Assembly (NCBI RefSeq): GCF_003863965.1
Contig: NZ_RRCN01000001.1
Location: 2,676,527 to 2,740,526 of the forward strand
Direction: 5' to 3'
Origin: Paenibacillus oralis
Lineage (GTDB): Bacteria > Bacillota > Bacilli > Paenibacillales > Paenibacillaceae
DNA length: 64,000 bases
This document shows, one piece after another, positions 29,211-37,574 of this stretch. The translations under genes and the position numbers were made by a program. Each line of letters begins with the position of its first letter. The stretch's first letter is position 1. Below the pieces are notes generated by a model that searched no databases, was not told where the DNA came from, and saw only the letters and a list, made by a program, of their open reading frames with translations.

Positions 29211-30098
29211 ATGATGCCCAAAGTGGTGCTGGCCGGAGGTACGGGCTTTGTCGGCCGGGCTTTCGAGCGCCGGTTTAAGGATATGGGATATGAGATCAGC
29301 ATGATTTCCAGGCAGTCCTCCCACATTTCCTGGGATGACCGAACGGGAATAACGCAAGCGCTGGAAGGCGCTGATTTGCTGATCAATCTGGCAGGCAGAT
29401 CGGTAAACTGCCGCTATACACCGGAAAACCGCCGGCTGATCCTGGAGTCAAGAACGGAGACCACACGTTTGCTTGGGGAGAGCGTTTTGGCATGCCGCCG
29501 TCCTCCGGCGCTGTGGATCAATTCAAGTACGGCAACGATCTACCGGCATGCGGAAGACCGCCCCATGACAGAAGAAGGCGGTGAGATCGGCACGGGATTT
29601 TCGGTTGATGTGGCCAAGGCGTGGGAGCAGGCTTTCTTCGCTTTTGACCTTCCGGACACACGGCGGGTAGCGCTCCGCATCGCCATCGTGCTGGATGACG
29701 GCGGGGTGATGGGGCCGATGCGCAATCTGGTCCGCTTTGGGCTTGGCGGGCCGCAAGGTTCCGGGCAGCAGCAGTTCAGCTGGATTCATATGGAAGACTT
29801 GTTTCGGATCGTGGTGTTCCTGCAGCAGCATCCCGAGCTGGAAGGCGTCTTTAACGCTTCCGCGCCGCATCCGGTCACCAATCGGGAGCTGATGGCCAGC
29901 TTGCGCCGGACGATGGGCGTCCCCATCGGGCTGCCCGCGCCGCGCTGGATGCTGGAGCTCGGGGCGCGGCTCATCCGCACCGAGACCGAGTTGGTGCTCA
30001 AGAGCCGCTGGGTCCTGCCGGAACGGCTGCTGCGGGAAGGGTTCACGTTTAAGTACGAAACGCTGGACGGGGCATTGAAGGAGATCGTGTCGCGATAG
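29211..30098 (+). CDS. TIGR01777-family epimerase (YfhF/SulA-like)
   Basis: A 296-residue NAD(P)-binding protein: GGTGFVG near residue 9, DLLINLAGRSVNCRYT near 58, INSSTATIYRH near 104, and a C-terminal DUF1731 part (about 245-296) ending with the WVLPERLLREGFTFKY block. These mark the TIGR01777 epimerase family, conserved but of unclear substrate. ATG 29211 (or the next codon, 29214) is chosen because ACAGGAGAG is about 8 nt upstream; an upstream frame from 29070 covers sequence unlike the family. Single gene. Confidence 0.85.
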   Translation: MMPKVVLAGGTGFVGRAFERRFKDMGYEISMISRQSSHISWDDRTGITQALEGADLLINLAGRSVNCRYTPENRRLILESRTETTRLLGESVLACRRPPALWINSSTATIYRHAEDRPMTEEGGEIGTGFSVDVAKAWEQAFFAFDLPDTRRVALRIAIVLDDGGVMGPMRNLVRFGLGGPQGSGQQQFSWIHMEDLFRIVVFLQQHPELEGVFNASAPHPVTNRELMASLRRTMGVPIGLPAPRWMLELGARLIRTETELVLKSRWVLPERLLREGFTFKYETLDGALKEIVSR

Positions 30099-30183
30099 CG
30101 GTTAGCTGCGGCTGGCAGTGGTGGTTTCACGGATGTGCTTTTTTTCGCTTTGCGGGTTTACGATGATGGAGAGCAAGGCCGTT

Positions 30184-30218
30184 GGCAGGGGCAGACCGGT
30201 GTCTGTCCCTGCCGTTGT
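30184..30218 (+). terminator. Terminator after the TIGR01777 gene
   Basis: Twelve-bp stem with one G-U pair (30184-30195 with 30202-30213), 6-nt loop, then GTTGTT; the T tail is weak. Confidence 0.5.
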
Positions 30219-30243
30219 TAAAAGTTTGGATAAACTCAATGGG

Positions 30244-30429
30244 CTGATTGGAAATATCCAATAGAATTGGGAATTTAGTGGCAAATACGGCGACCTGATT
30301 GGATATTTCCAATAGATTAGGCACGGAAGGGCGCAAAATGGGCGATTGAACGAAATCTATTGGATATTTTCCAATGAGAGCTCAAAATGGTATTTATTTT
30401 CCGGCAATCTATTGGATTTTTTCCAGTCA
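30244..30429. repeat. Four-unit intergenic element, family C
   Basis: Forward units CTGATTGGAAATATCCAAT at 30244 and a variant at 30295; reversed units CTATTGGATATTTTCCAAT at 30357 and a variant at 30409. Gaps are 51, 62 and 52 bp. Each unit is itself palindromic. It occupies most of the 460-bp spacer before the KASIII-like gene. Confidence 0.85.
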
Positions 30430-30557
30430 CAACTCCAAACCCACGCCTTAGATTCAGGGATTCCTGAGAATTCACGCCTGCGAGGACTTTATATTTTCAT
30501 TATCTGATTGGGACGAATTGTCACAGTTATCGACAACCAAGAAGTGGAGATGGGGAA

Positions 30558-31559
30558 ATGCAGCTTAGAAAAGTAAAAATACTCGGCACGGGGAAATACA
30601 TGCCTTCGCGGCGCGTCACGGACGAGGAGATGGACCGCCTGCTTGGCGTTCCGGCCGGATGGACCGGCAAAATCACGGGGGTTGGCGAACGCCGCTATGC
30701 GGCCGAAGGGGAGACGTCGTCCTATATGGGAGCGAGGGCGGCGGAAATGGCGCTGGCAAACGCCGGGCTTAGCTTCGCCGATATCGACTGCCTGGTGTGC
30801 ACGAGCGGCACGAAGGAACAGCCGCTGCCCAGCACGGCCGTTTTCATCCAGCAAGCCATGGGCCAGGAAGACTCGGGGGTGCCGGCTTTTGATATGGACG
30901 CCACCTGCCTGAGCTTCCTGAACGGGCTCGACGTCATGTCATACCTGGTCGAGGCGGGCCGGTACCGGCGGGTGCTGCTGGTGGCGACGGAGATCGCTTC
31001 GGCCGGGCTGAATTGGGCCGACAAGGAGAGCGCGGCGCTGTTCGGCGACGGGGCGGCCGCCGTGGTGATCGGCCAATCCGAACCCGAGGAGGTTTCGCAG
31101 ATCGTATACGCCTCCATGAAAACGTACAGCCGCGGTGCCCGGTACTCGGAGATCGCCGGTGGCGGAACCCGCCGCCATGCCTCGCAATATTCGGCGGAGC
31201 GCCCCGAGCCGTTCCTGTTCAGCATGAACGGACAAGCGATCTTCCGCATGGCCTCCAAACTGCTTCCGGAATTTCTGGACGGTTTGCTGGCCCCGTCGGG
31301 AACCCGTATGGAGGATATCCGGCTCGTGATTCCGCACCAGGGCAGCGCGATGGCGATGCGCCTGCTGCGCCAGAAGCTCGGCATCGCGGAGGACCGTTTT
31401 TTCGATAATACGCGGAACCACGGGAATACGATCGCCGCCTCCATTCCGATGGGGCTGCATGAAGCGATCGCGCAGCGGCGCATCCGGCGCGGCGACCGGG
31501 TGCTGCTGCTGGGGACGGCGGCGGGCCTGTCGCTGGGGGGGCTGCTGCTTGACTACTAG
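30558..31559 (+). CDS. Beta-ketoacyl-ACP synthase III-like condensing enzyme
   Basis: A 333-residue thiolase-fold protein with the complete FabH-type triad: Cys in MDATCLSFLNGL (about residue 118), His in VIPHQGS (about 259) and Asn in RNHGNTIAASIP (about 290). It ends with the LGTAAGLSLGG motif. It is not linked to fatty-acid synthesis genes and heads a biosynthetic operon with ATP-grasp, epimerase, metallo-hydrolase and adenylate-forming proteins, so a role in a special lipid or secondary metabolite is more likely than housekeeping. OleA-type condensing enzymes are relatives worth comparing. AAGTGGAGATGGGG precedes ATG 30558. Its stop codon overlaps the next gene. Confidence 0.85.
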   Translation: MQLRKVKILGTGKYMPSRRVTDEEMDRLLGVPAGWTGKITGVGERRYAAEGETSSYMGARAAEMALANAGLSFADIDCLVCTSGTKEQPLPSTAVFIQQAMGQEDSGVPAFDMDATCLSFLNGLDVMSYLVEAGRYRRVLLVATEIASAGLNWADKESAALFGDGAAAVVIGQSEPEEVSQIVYASMKTYSRGARYSEIAGGGTRRHASQYSAERPEPFLFSMNGQAIFRMASKLLPEFLDGLLAPSGTRMEDIRLVIPHQGSAMAMRLLRQKLGIAEDRFFDNTRNHGNTIAASIPMGLHEAIAQRRIRRGDRVLLLGTAAGLSLGGLLLDY

Positions 31560-32928
31560 GCCGCTGCGCATTCTGCTCACGGGAGGCCGGGCTCCGGTTG
31601 CGCTGGAGCTTGCGCGCCTGCTGCATCGCGCCGGGCACCGGGTATACGCGGCCGAGAGCGCGCCGCATCACCTGTGCCGGCGCTCAGCGGCGGTGGAGCG
31701 GAGCTTTCATGTTCCGCCTCCGCGACAGCAGCCGCAGGATTATTTGACCGCGCTGGAGAAGGTGATCGGGCAGTGGGACATCGACCTGTTGATTCCGCTG
31801 TGCGAAGAGATCTTCGTCATCGCCGGCGGGAGTGAACGGCTGAAGCGCCGCTGCCGCGTGCTGGTGGCGCCGCTGGAGCTGCTGCATGAATGGCATCATA
31901 AATACCGCTTCATTCAGCGCGGCGCTTCGTTGGGTTTGCCCGTCCCGGCTACGGCGCTGCTGAACAGCCGCGAGGCATGGCAGGCGACGATGAGCCTTGC
32001 GGCTGCAGAGGGCAGGAGCGTGGTGCTGAAGCCGGCCTATTCGCGCTTCGCTTCCCGGGTCATCATGCCGGCGGCGAAGGTGGGGCCGAGGCGGGATCCA
32101 GCGGCGGCGGAGCCGAGGAAGGGAGCAGCGGCGGAGCCGCCCGGGGAGCGCCTTGGCGGGCCTGGCGGGGCAATGCCGCTCAGGAGCGGCGGGGCTATAC
32201 CATCACGGAGTGGCGGGAGTATACCGCTAAGGAGCGACAGGGCAATGCCGCCAAGGAGCATACAGCCGCCGCCTCCGGAAGGAAGCGAGCTGTCGGAGAC
32301 GTCGCCCTGGGTGGCGCAGGATTTTATTGCCGGCCGGGCGATATGCACCTACAGCGTCGTGCACGACGGGCGCATCGTTGCTCATGCCGCTTACGGCAGC
32401 CGTTACCGGACCGGGAAAACGGGGGCGAGCGTCCATTTTGAATATATGGAGCATGAAGGTGCTTTGGAATGGGTGCGCCGCTTTTTGGATGGAACGGGGT
32501 TCTGCGGACAGATCGGCTTTGATTTGATCGAGCAAAACGGCGGCGAGCTGTACGGGATCGAATGCAATCCCCGGGCGACCAGCGGCGTTCATCTGTTCGA
32601 GTCCGGCACCGGCTTGGAACGGGCGCTGCTCAGCCCTGAGGAACTGGCGGCCGAAGGCGTCATCATCCGGCCGCGCCCGGGGAGCAAGGCGATGCTGGCC
32701 CTGCCGATGCTCGGCTGCGGATGGCGGGAGCTGTTGCGCAGAGGGCTAGGCTCCTGGCTGGGGGCGGTCCGGGGGACCCGGGACGTTATCTTCCGGGCGG
32801 ATGACCTTAGGCCATGGCTGGAGCAGGCACAGGTCGTATACGATGCCTTCCGCACGGCCCGCAGATTGGGGATTACGCTGACAGAAGCGTTAACTTACGA
32901 CATAGAATGGAACGGTGAACCATCATGA
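31549..32928 (+). CDS. ATP-grasp ligase with a low-complexity insertion
   Basis: A 459-residue protein of the carbamoyl-phosphate-synthase-like ATP-grasp group. RILLTGGRAPVALELARLLH forms the N-terminal Rossmann part (residues 6-25), VVLKPAYSRFASRV near 155 binds nucleotide, and FDLIEQNGGELYGIECNPRATSG (quoted in part, about 325-345) carries the metal-binding Glu and Asn. Such enzymes join a carboxylate to an amine or thiol via an acyl phosphate. Residues about 174-248 are an Arg/Gly/Pro-rich stretch with repeated SGGAIPSRSGG-like segments, interrupting the domain. TTG 31549 is chosen because it is 11 nt inside the preceding gene, with GGGGGG upstream; the next gene overlaps by 4 nt. Confidence 0.8.
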   Translation: MTTRPLRILLTGGRAPVALELARLLHRAGHRVYAAESAPHHLCRRSAAVERSFHVPPPRQQPQDYLTALEKVIGQWDIDLLIPLCEEIFVIAGGSERLKRRCRVLVAPLELLHEWHHKYRFIQRGASLGLPVPATALLNSREAWQATMSLAAAEGRSVVLKPAYSRFASRVIMPAAKVGPRRDPAAAEPRKGAAAEPPGERLGGPGGAMPLRSGGAIPSRSGGSIPLRSDRAMPPRSIQPPPPEGSELSETSPWVAQDFIAGRAICTYSVVHDGRIVAHAAYGSRYRTGKTGASVHFEYMEHEGALEWVRRFLDGTGFCGQIGFDLIEQNGGELYGIECNPRATSGVHLFESGTGLERALLSPEELAAEGVIIRPRPGSKAMLALPMLGCGWRELLRRGLGSWLGAVRGTRDVIFRADDLRPWLEQAQVVYDAFRTARRLGITLTEALTYDIEWNGEPS

Positions 32929-33914
32929 AAGCATTGGTAACTGGGGCGACGGGTTTTTTGGGAGGACACCTGGCCAGGCGGTTGGTCCGTGAGGGCTGGG
33001 ACGTAACCGGTCTCGGGCGCAGCCCCGAGCAGGGCCGGCGGCTCGAGGCGGAGGGTATCCGCTTCCGCTGCCAGGATTTGCGCGACGAGAGCGGCACCGC
33101 CGCGGTCTGCTCCGGGCAGGATGCGGTCTTTCATTGCGCGGCGTTATCCTCGCCATGGGGCAAATACCGCGATTTTTACGGCTGCAATGTGGAGGCTACC
33201 CGGATACTCGCCGAGGCCAGCCTGCGTCATGGGGTGCGCCGCTTCATTCATGTATCGACCCCAAGCGTATATTTCGATTATTTGCCCCGCTTGGGCATCC
33301 GCGAGTCCGAGCCGCTGCCGGTTAAAGGAGCTAATCATTATGCCGCCACGAAGCGGCTGGCGGAGCAGGTTGTGGAGCGGTATCATGCCAAGGGGCTGGC
33401 GTCGGTCATTATTCGGCCTAGAGCGGTATTCGGCCCCTATGACCAGGCGCTGTTCCCGCGCATCGTCGCCGCGAGCGGCAAGTCCGGCGTACCGCTGATC
33501 GGCGGCGGGAAGGCGCTGATCGACGCGACCTACGTGGACAATGCCGTGGACGCGCTGCTGAACGCCTGGAGCGCACCCGAAGAAGCGGGGGGGCGGGCCT
33601 ATAACATTACGAACGGGGAACCGAGGGAGTTCGTGCGGCTGGTAGAGTCCCTGTTTCGTATGCTGGACTTGCCCCTGAAGACCCGCTCCATTTCTTACCG
33701 GAAGGCCTACGGAGCGGCCGCGGTGCTGGAAGGGCTGCACCGGCTGATCCCGGTGCTGGGCGAGCCGCTGCTTACGCGTTATACCGCCGGTACGCTCGCC
33801 CTCAGCCAGACGCTCGACATTACGGATTCGCGCACGCTGCTCGGTTATGCTCCGCGCGTCAGCCTGGACGAAGGGCTGCGGCGTTTTGCGGAATGGTGGA
33901 GGGGACGGTCATGA
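32925..33914 (+). CDS. NAD(P)-dependent epimerase/3-beta-HSD-like reductase (OleD-like)
   Basis: A 329-residue extended SDR: GATGFLGG at residues 7-14, catalytic STPSVYFD near 107 and YAATKRLAEQVV (Tyr-x-x-x-Lys) near 137. The size and the C-terminal DITDSRTLLGYAPRVSLDEG pattern fit the 3-beta-hydroxysteroid dehydrogenase/OleD branch that reduces beta-keto acids or alcohols. With the KASIII-like enzyme it could reduce a condensation product; this is inference. ATGA overlap with both neighbours suggests translational coupling. Confidence 0.85.
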   Translation: MKALVTGATGFLGGHLARRLVREGWDVTGLGRSPEQGRRLEAEGIRFRCQDLRDESGTAAVCSGQDAVFHCAALSSPWGKYRDFYGCNVEATRILAEASLRHGVRRFIHVSTPSVYFDYLPRLGIRESEPLPVKGANHYAATKRLAEQVVERYHAKGLASVIIRPRAVFGPYDQALFPRIVAASGKSGVPLIGGGKALIDATYVDNAVDALLNAWSAPEEAGGRAYNITNGEPREFVRLVESLFRMLDLPLKTRSISYRKAYGAAAVLEGLHRLIPVLGEPLLTRYTAGTLALSQTLDITDSRTLLGYAPRVSLDEGLRRFAEWWRGRS

Positions 33915-34957
33915 TGAAGAGCATCCAAACGAGCGTTCCGGCCAGAGCGGCCGGGGCCTTGACAAGCATTCTGCCTGGGGCGCCAGGGGGTAAAACAAGC
34001 ATTCCGCCTGGGGCTGAAACAAGCATCCTACCTGGTGCGCCCAAAGCTCAAACAAGCCTCCCGCCTGAGGCGTCAAAGGCTCAAACGAACCTTCCCGCAA
34101 AGGTCAGGGTGCAATTGTATCTGGGCGCGGCCGGGTACTGCACCCATCCGGAATTTTTGACCCTGCGCGGCGGGCGGCTGCGCCCGGTCCGGTTCCCGGC
34201 GGGATTTGCCTGCATCGTCCATCCGCAGCATGGGCCGGTGATGGTGGATACGGGGTACAGCTTCCGCTTTTTTGAGGAGACCGCCAGGCTGCCGAATGCG
34301 CTGTACCGGTATATTACGCCGGTGGTGTACGAGGAGCGCGACAGTGCTGCGGGCTGGCTGCGGGAGAGGCTCGGCATGGACCCGGAACAGGTCAAATACG
34401 TGATTTTGACGCATTTTCATGCCGATCATATCGCGGGCGTCAAAGATTTTCCGCAGGCTAAAATGATTTATTTGCCTAAAGCCTACGAGGCCGTACGCTC
34501 GCTGCGACCCTTGGCCGCCGTCAGAGCCGGGTTCCTGCCCGGACTGCTGCCGGACCCCGAGCAGTTCGCCGCAAGGTCGGAGCCCATTGACACGGGTGAG
34601 CAGCGATTCCGCTTCGGGCCGGAGTTTCCTTTTGCGGAAGGATTCGACATTTTCGGGGACGGCAGCGTGATCGCCGTGGAAGTATCCGGCCATGCGGAGG
34701 GGATGATCGGACTGTTTGCGAGTACGGGGGAGGCCGACTATTTTCTTTGCGCGGATACGGTTTGGTCCAGCCGGGCGTTCCGTGAAGGGCGCAGGCCGCA
34801 TCCGGCGGCAGGGATCATCATGTCGGACAGGCGGGAGTACGGACGCAGTTTCGAGCGGCTGACGGAGCTGCACCGGAGGTATCCGGACATCCGGATCGTG
34901 CCCAGCCACTGCACCGAGGCGTTGAGGCTATGGGGAACGGAGGCGATGGAACGTTGA
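33911..34957 (+). CDS. Metallo-beta-lactamase-fold hydrolase with a repetitive N-terminal extension
   Basis: A 348-residue MBL-fold protein. The zinc motif THFHADHIAG lies near residue 170, with further ligands in EVSGHAEG near 258, CADTVW near 279 and SHC near 335. The first 60 residues before the catalytic domain are low complexity and consist of five to six degenerate repeats such as TSILPGAPGGK, TSIPPGAE and TSLPPEASKAQ; relatives usually lack this. It could act as a thioesterase or lactonase in the pathway encoded by this operon. ATG 33911 overlaps the previous stop (ATGA) with GGAGGGG 6 nt upstream. Confidence 0.85.
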   Translation: MMKSIQTSVPARAAGALTSILPGAPGGKTSIPPGAETSILPGAPKAQTSLPPEASKAQTNLPAKVRVQLYLGAAGYCTHPEFLTLRGGRLRPVRFPAGFACIVHPQHGPVMVDTGYSFRFFEETARLPNALYRYITPVVYEERDSAAGWLRERLGMDPEQVKYVILTHFHADHIAGVKDFPQAKMIYLPKAYEAVRSLRPLAAVRAGFLPGLLPDPEQFAARSEPIDTGEQRFRFGPEFPFAEGFDIFGDGSVIAVEVSGHAEGMIGLFASTGEADYFLCADTVWSSRAFREGRRPHPAAGIIMSDRREYGRSFERLTELHRRYPDIRIVPSHCTEALRLWGTEAMER

Positions 34958-36291
34958 GCATATCCAGCACGCTGCGGACCGTATATCATTACTGGCTGAC
35001 GCGCCGGAGACGAAAATGGAGCAGCCGCGCCCGTCTGGAGCGTTGGCAGGAGCGCCGGGTGATTCGCCATATCCGTTGGGTTCAGGCTAACTCTTCTTTT
35101 TACCGCGAATGGTGGAACGGGTTGGAGAACGAGGCATGGCGGAGCTTTCCCTTGATGGACAAGGCGCTGATGATGGAGCATTTCGACCGCCTCAACACGG
35201 CCGGCATTCTGAAAGAGGAAGCGCTGGCGTTGGCGGCCGAAGGGGAGGTTACCCGCAATTTCAGCCCTGTGATCAAAGGGATAACGGTCGGGCTGTCGTC
35301 CGGAACGTCGGGCAATCGCGGACTGTTTCTGGTGAGCGGCCGGGAGCAGGATGCTTGGACCGGAACGGTGCTGGCGAAGCTGCTGCCCGGAGGGCTGCGG
35401 AAGCCGGCGAAGATCGCTTTTTTTCTGCGGGCGAACAGCAATCTGTACGAATCGGTGCGGCGCGGAAAGCTGGAATTCCGGTACTTTGACCTGCTGGACC
35501 CGATCGGCAAACTGGTGGAACGCCTGGAGGCGTACCGGCCGACGGTGTGGGTCGCCCCTCCTTCGATGCTGAGAATGCTGGCGGATGAATTCACGGCGGG
35601 CAGGTTGACGGCGCGGCCGTCCAGGCTGATTTCGGTCGCCGAGGTACTGGATCCGCTGGATCGGGACGTGATCGAGAAAACATTCGGGCAAACGGTCCAT
35701 CAGGCCTACCAGTGCACCGAAGGTTTTCTGGGGGCGACCTGCGAGCTGGGGACGCTGCACTTGAACGAGGATGTCGTCCACATTGAAAAAGAATACCTCG
35801 ACCCGGCCACCCGGCGCTTCGTGCCGATCATAACCGACTTCTCCCGCACCACCCAGCCGATCGTACGCTACCGCCTCAACGATGTGCTGACCGAAGCGGC
35901 GGAGCTGTGCGCCTGCGGCTGTCCCTTCACCGCCATCGAGCGGATCGAGGGACGCTGTGACGATATCCTGTATTTTCCTCATAGCCGTACGGGGGAGCCG
36001 GTTGCGGTATTTCCGGATTTTGTGGCCCGGGCGGTCATTGCCGCTTCGGCTGCGATCGAGCATTACCGGGTTGTCCAGCTCGCCGGCGGGGAGCTGGACA
36101 TCTCGCTGCAGCTCGCGCCGGACATTAGCTCTCCTGCAGACGTGGAGGCCAAAGTAAGCGGGCAGCTTCAGGAACTGAGCCGCAGGCTGGAGAGCGACTT
36201 GCCCGAGATCCGCTTCAGCCCGTACCGGTTCGTTGCGGGAGCGGCCAAGCTGCGTAGGGTGGAACGATGTAAAGCGGCGGATAGGGAATAG
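34954..36291 (+). CDS. F390-synthetase-related adenylate-forming enzyme
   Basis: A 445-residue protein of the phenylacetate-CoA ligase/coenzyme F390 synthetase-like branch of adenylate-forming enzymes. The nucleotide loop is LSSGTSGNRG near residue 112, the core YQCTEGFLG near 250, and RYRLNDVL near 310 carries the ribose-binding Asp region. It should activate a carboxylic acid as an adenylate; no F420 genes are present, so F390 synthesis is improbable. TTG 34954 is preferred because TTGA overlaps the MBL stop by 4 nt and GGAGG is 10 nt upstream; ATG 34930 would overlap more. Last gene of the operon. Confidence 0.82.
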   Translation: MSISSTLRTVYHYWLTRRRRKWSSRARLERWQERRVIRHIRWVQANSSFYREWWNGLENEAWRSFPLMDKALMMEHFDRLNTAGILKEEALALAAEGEVTRNFSPVIKGITVGLSSGTSGNRGLFLVSGREQDAWTGTVLAKLLPGGLRKPAKIAFFLRANSNLYESVRRGKLEFRYFDLLDPIGKLVERLEAYRPTVWVAPPSMLRMLADEFTAGRLTARPSRLISVAEVLDPLDRDVIEKTFGQTVHQAYQCTEGFLGATCELGTLHLNEDVVHIEKEYLDPATRRFVPIITDFSRTTQPIVRYRLNDVLTEAAELCACGCPFTAIERIEGRCDDILYFPHSRTGEPVAVFPDFVARAVIAASAAIEHYRVVQLAGGELDISLQLAPDISSPADVEAKVSGQLQELSRRLESDLPEIRFSPYRFVAGAAKLRRVERCKAADRE

Positions 36292-36362
36292 CGCTGGGAG
36301 TGACGGAAGGTAGGGATGAACGCAAACAGCGGCATAAACAAAAACATCAGGGAAAAAACGAT

Positions 36363-36549
36363 TCTAACGGTTGCCACAACCGCTAATTGATCCAAAAACG
36401 TTGATTTCAAATTCTAACGGTTGCTATGAGGCTTATTTCACTGAAACCCGGCTGCTTTTACCCAGATTGAGGCTATTAACGGCGCTCACAACCGTTAGAA
36501 ATTAGAAAAGGTCATTTTATGCAAAATAGCGGCTGCCACAACCGTTAAA
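36363..36549. repeat. Four-unit intergenic element, family A, copy 2 (inverted)
   Basis: Units start at 36363, 36413, 36474 and 36524: gaps 50, 61 and 50, identical to copy 1. The spacers and the centre match the reverse complement of copy 1, so the two are the same 187-bp element in opposite orientation. It fills the 280-bp gap between the F390-like and SDR genes and ends 25 bp before the SDR start. Confidence 0.85.
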
Positions 36550-36574
36550 TTTCTGGTGGACAGGGGGAAGATTT

Positions 36575-37459
36575 ATGGCGGAGCAACAAGCTGGGCAGGG
36601 TGCCGGTGCCGCCCTGGGAAGCGCCGGCCTGCCGGTTGCCCTGATTACGGGGACATCCAGCGGATTTGGCCTGCTCACGGCCCTGACGCTCGCCCGCAGG
36701 GGATACCAGGTCGTGGCCACGATGCGTGACCTGGGGCGCAGGGATGAGCTTGAGGAGCGGGCGGTCCGTGAGGGAGTGGAGGATCGGATCCGCTGCGTTC
36801 GTCTCGATGTGACGGAGCATGCGTCGATTGGACCGGCTGTGGACGAGATTGTCCGCCGGTACGGGCGGCTGGACGTGCTGGTGAACAACGCGGGTCTGGC
36901 CGTCGGCGGCTTCATCGAAGAGGTGCCGATGGAAGACTGGCGGCGTCAAATGGAGACCAATCTGTTCGGGGTCATTGCGGTGACACAGGCGGTGCTGCCG
37001 ATAATGCGCGCACAGCGGCGGGGGCTGGTGATCAATGTCTCCAGCGTCAGCGGATTAGCCGGTTTTCCCGGTTATGCGCCTTACGCCGCTTCCAAATTCG
37101 CCATCGAGGGCTTCTCGGAAAGCCTGCGCCATGAGCTACGGCCGTTTGGCGTCCGGGTCGTGCTGGTGGAGCCGGGAGCCTATCGTACCGCGATCTGGAA
37201 CAAAGGAATCGGCGAGATTCGCACCGATCCCGCTTCCCCTTACCGGGCGCAGCTTGAGGCGGTGCTGCGGTATTCGCGCAAGGCGGCGGAGACAGCGCCC
37301 GATCCGCAGGAGGTGGCCGAGCTGATCGCGCGAATCGCCGGCATGCGCGCTCCGCGCCTGCGGTACGCGCTGGGGCAGGGTTCCCATCTGCTGATCTGGG
37401 GCAAAGCGCTGCTGCCGTGGAAGTGGCTGGAATGGATCATCGCTAAGGCGCTGCGTTAA
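36575..37459 (+). CDS. Short-chain dehydrogenase/reductase
   Basis: A 294-residue classical SDR: TGTSSGFG near residue 25, NNAGLAVGG near 109, catalytic Ser in VSSVSG near 157 and YAASKFA near 170. The C-terminus is basic with a hydrophobic stretch (LLIWGKALLPWKWLEW, about 274-289) that may bind the membrane, as seen in several lipid-active SDRs. It follows the five-gene biosynthetic operon on the same strand but is separated by a repeat element, so membership is possible, not certain. Confidence 0.85.
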   Translation: MAEQQAGQGAGAALGSAGLPVALITGTSSGFGLLTALTLARRGYQVVATMRDLGRRDELEERAVREGVEDRIRCVRLDVTEHASIGPAVDEIVRRYGRLDVLVNNAGLAVGGFIEEVPMEDWRRQMETNLFGVIAVTQAVLPIMRAQRRGLVINVSSVSGLAGFPGYAPYAASKFAIEGFSESLRHELRPFGVRVVLVEPGAYRTAIWNKGIGEIRTDPASPYRAQLEAVLRYSRKAAETAPDPQEVAELIARIAGMRAPRLRYALGQGSHLLIWGKALLPWKWLEWIIAKALR

Positions 37460-37574
37460 AGCCGCGGGAAGACATCTGGGTCGACACCCATCCAAGTATG
37501 CCCCGGACCTTGCTGTTGCTCCCCATCGTGGGCACTGGTATGATGATTAAAACAATACATATGGTGAATTGGCG

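Noticed and set aside
31459..31548. N-terminal extension of the ATP-grasp protein from ATG 31459
   Set aside because: It lies wholly within the KASIII-like gene in another frame and encodes an Arg/Cys-rich stretch; TTG 31549 fits the domain start.
34738..36063. Open frame of 441 codons on the minus strand, opposite the F390-like gene
   Set aside because: Antisense shadow with no recognisable motifs; the plus-strand gene is coupled to its neighbours by stop/start overlaps.
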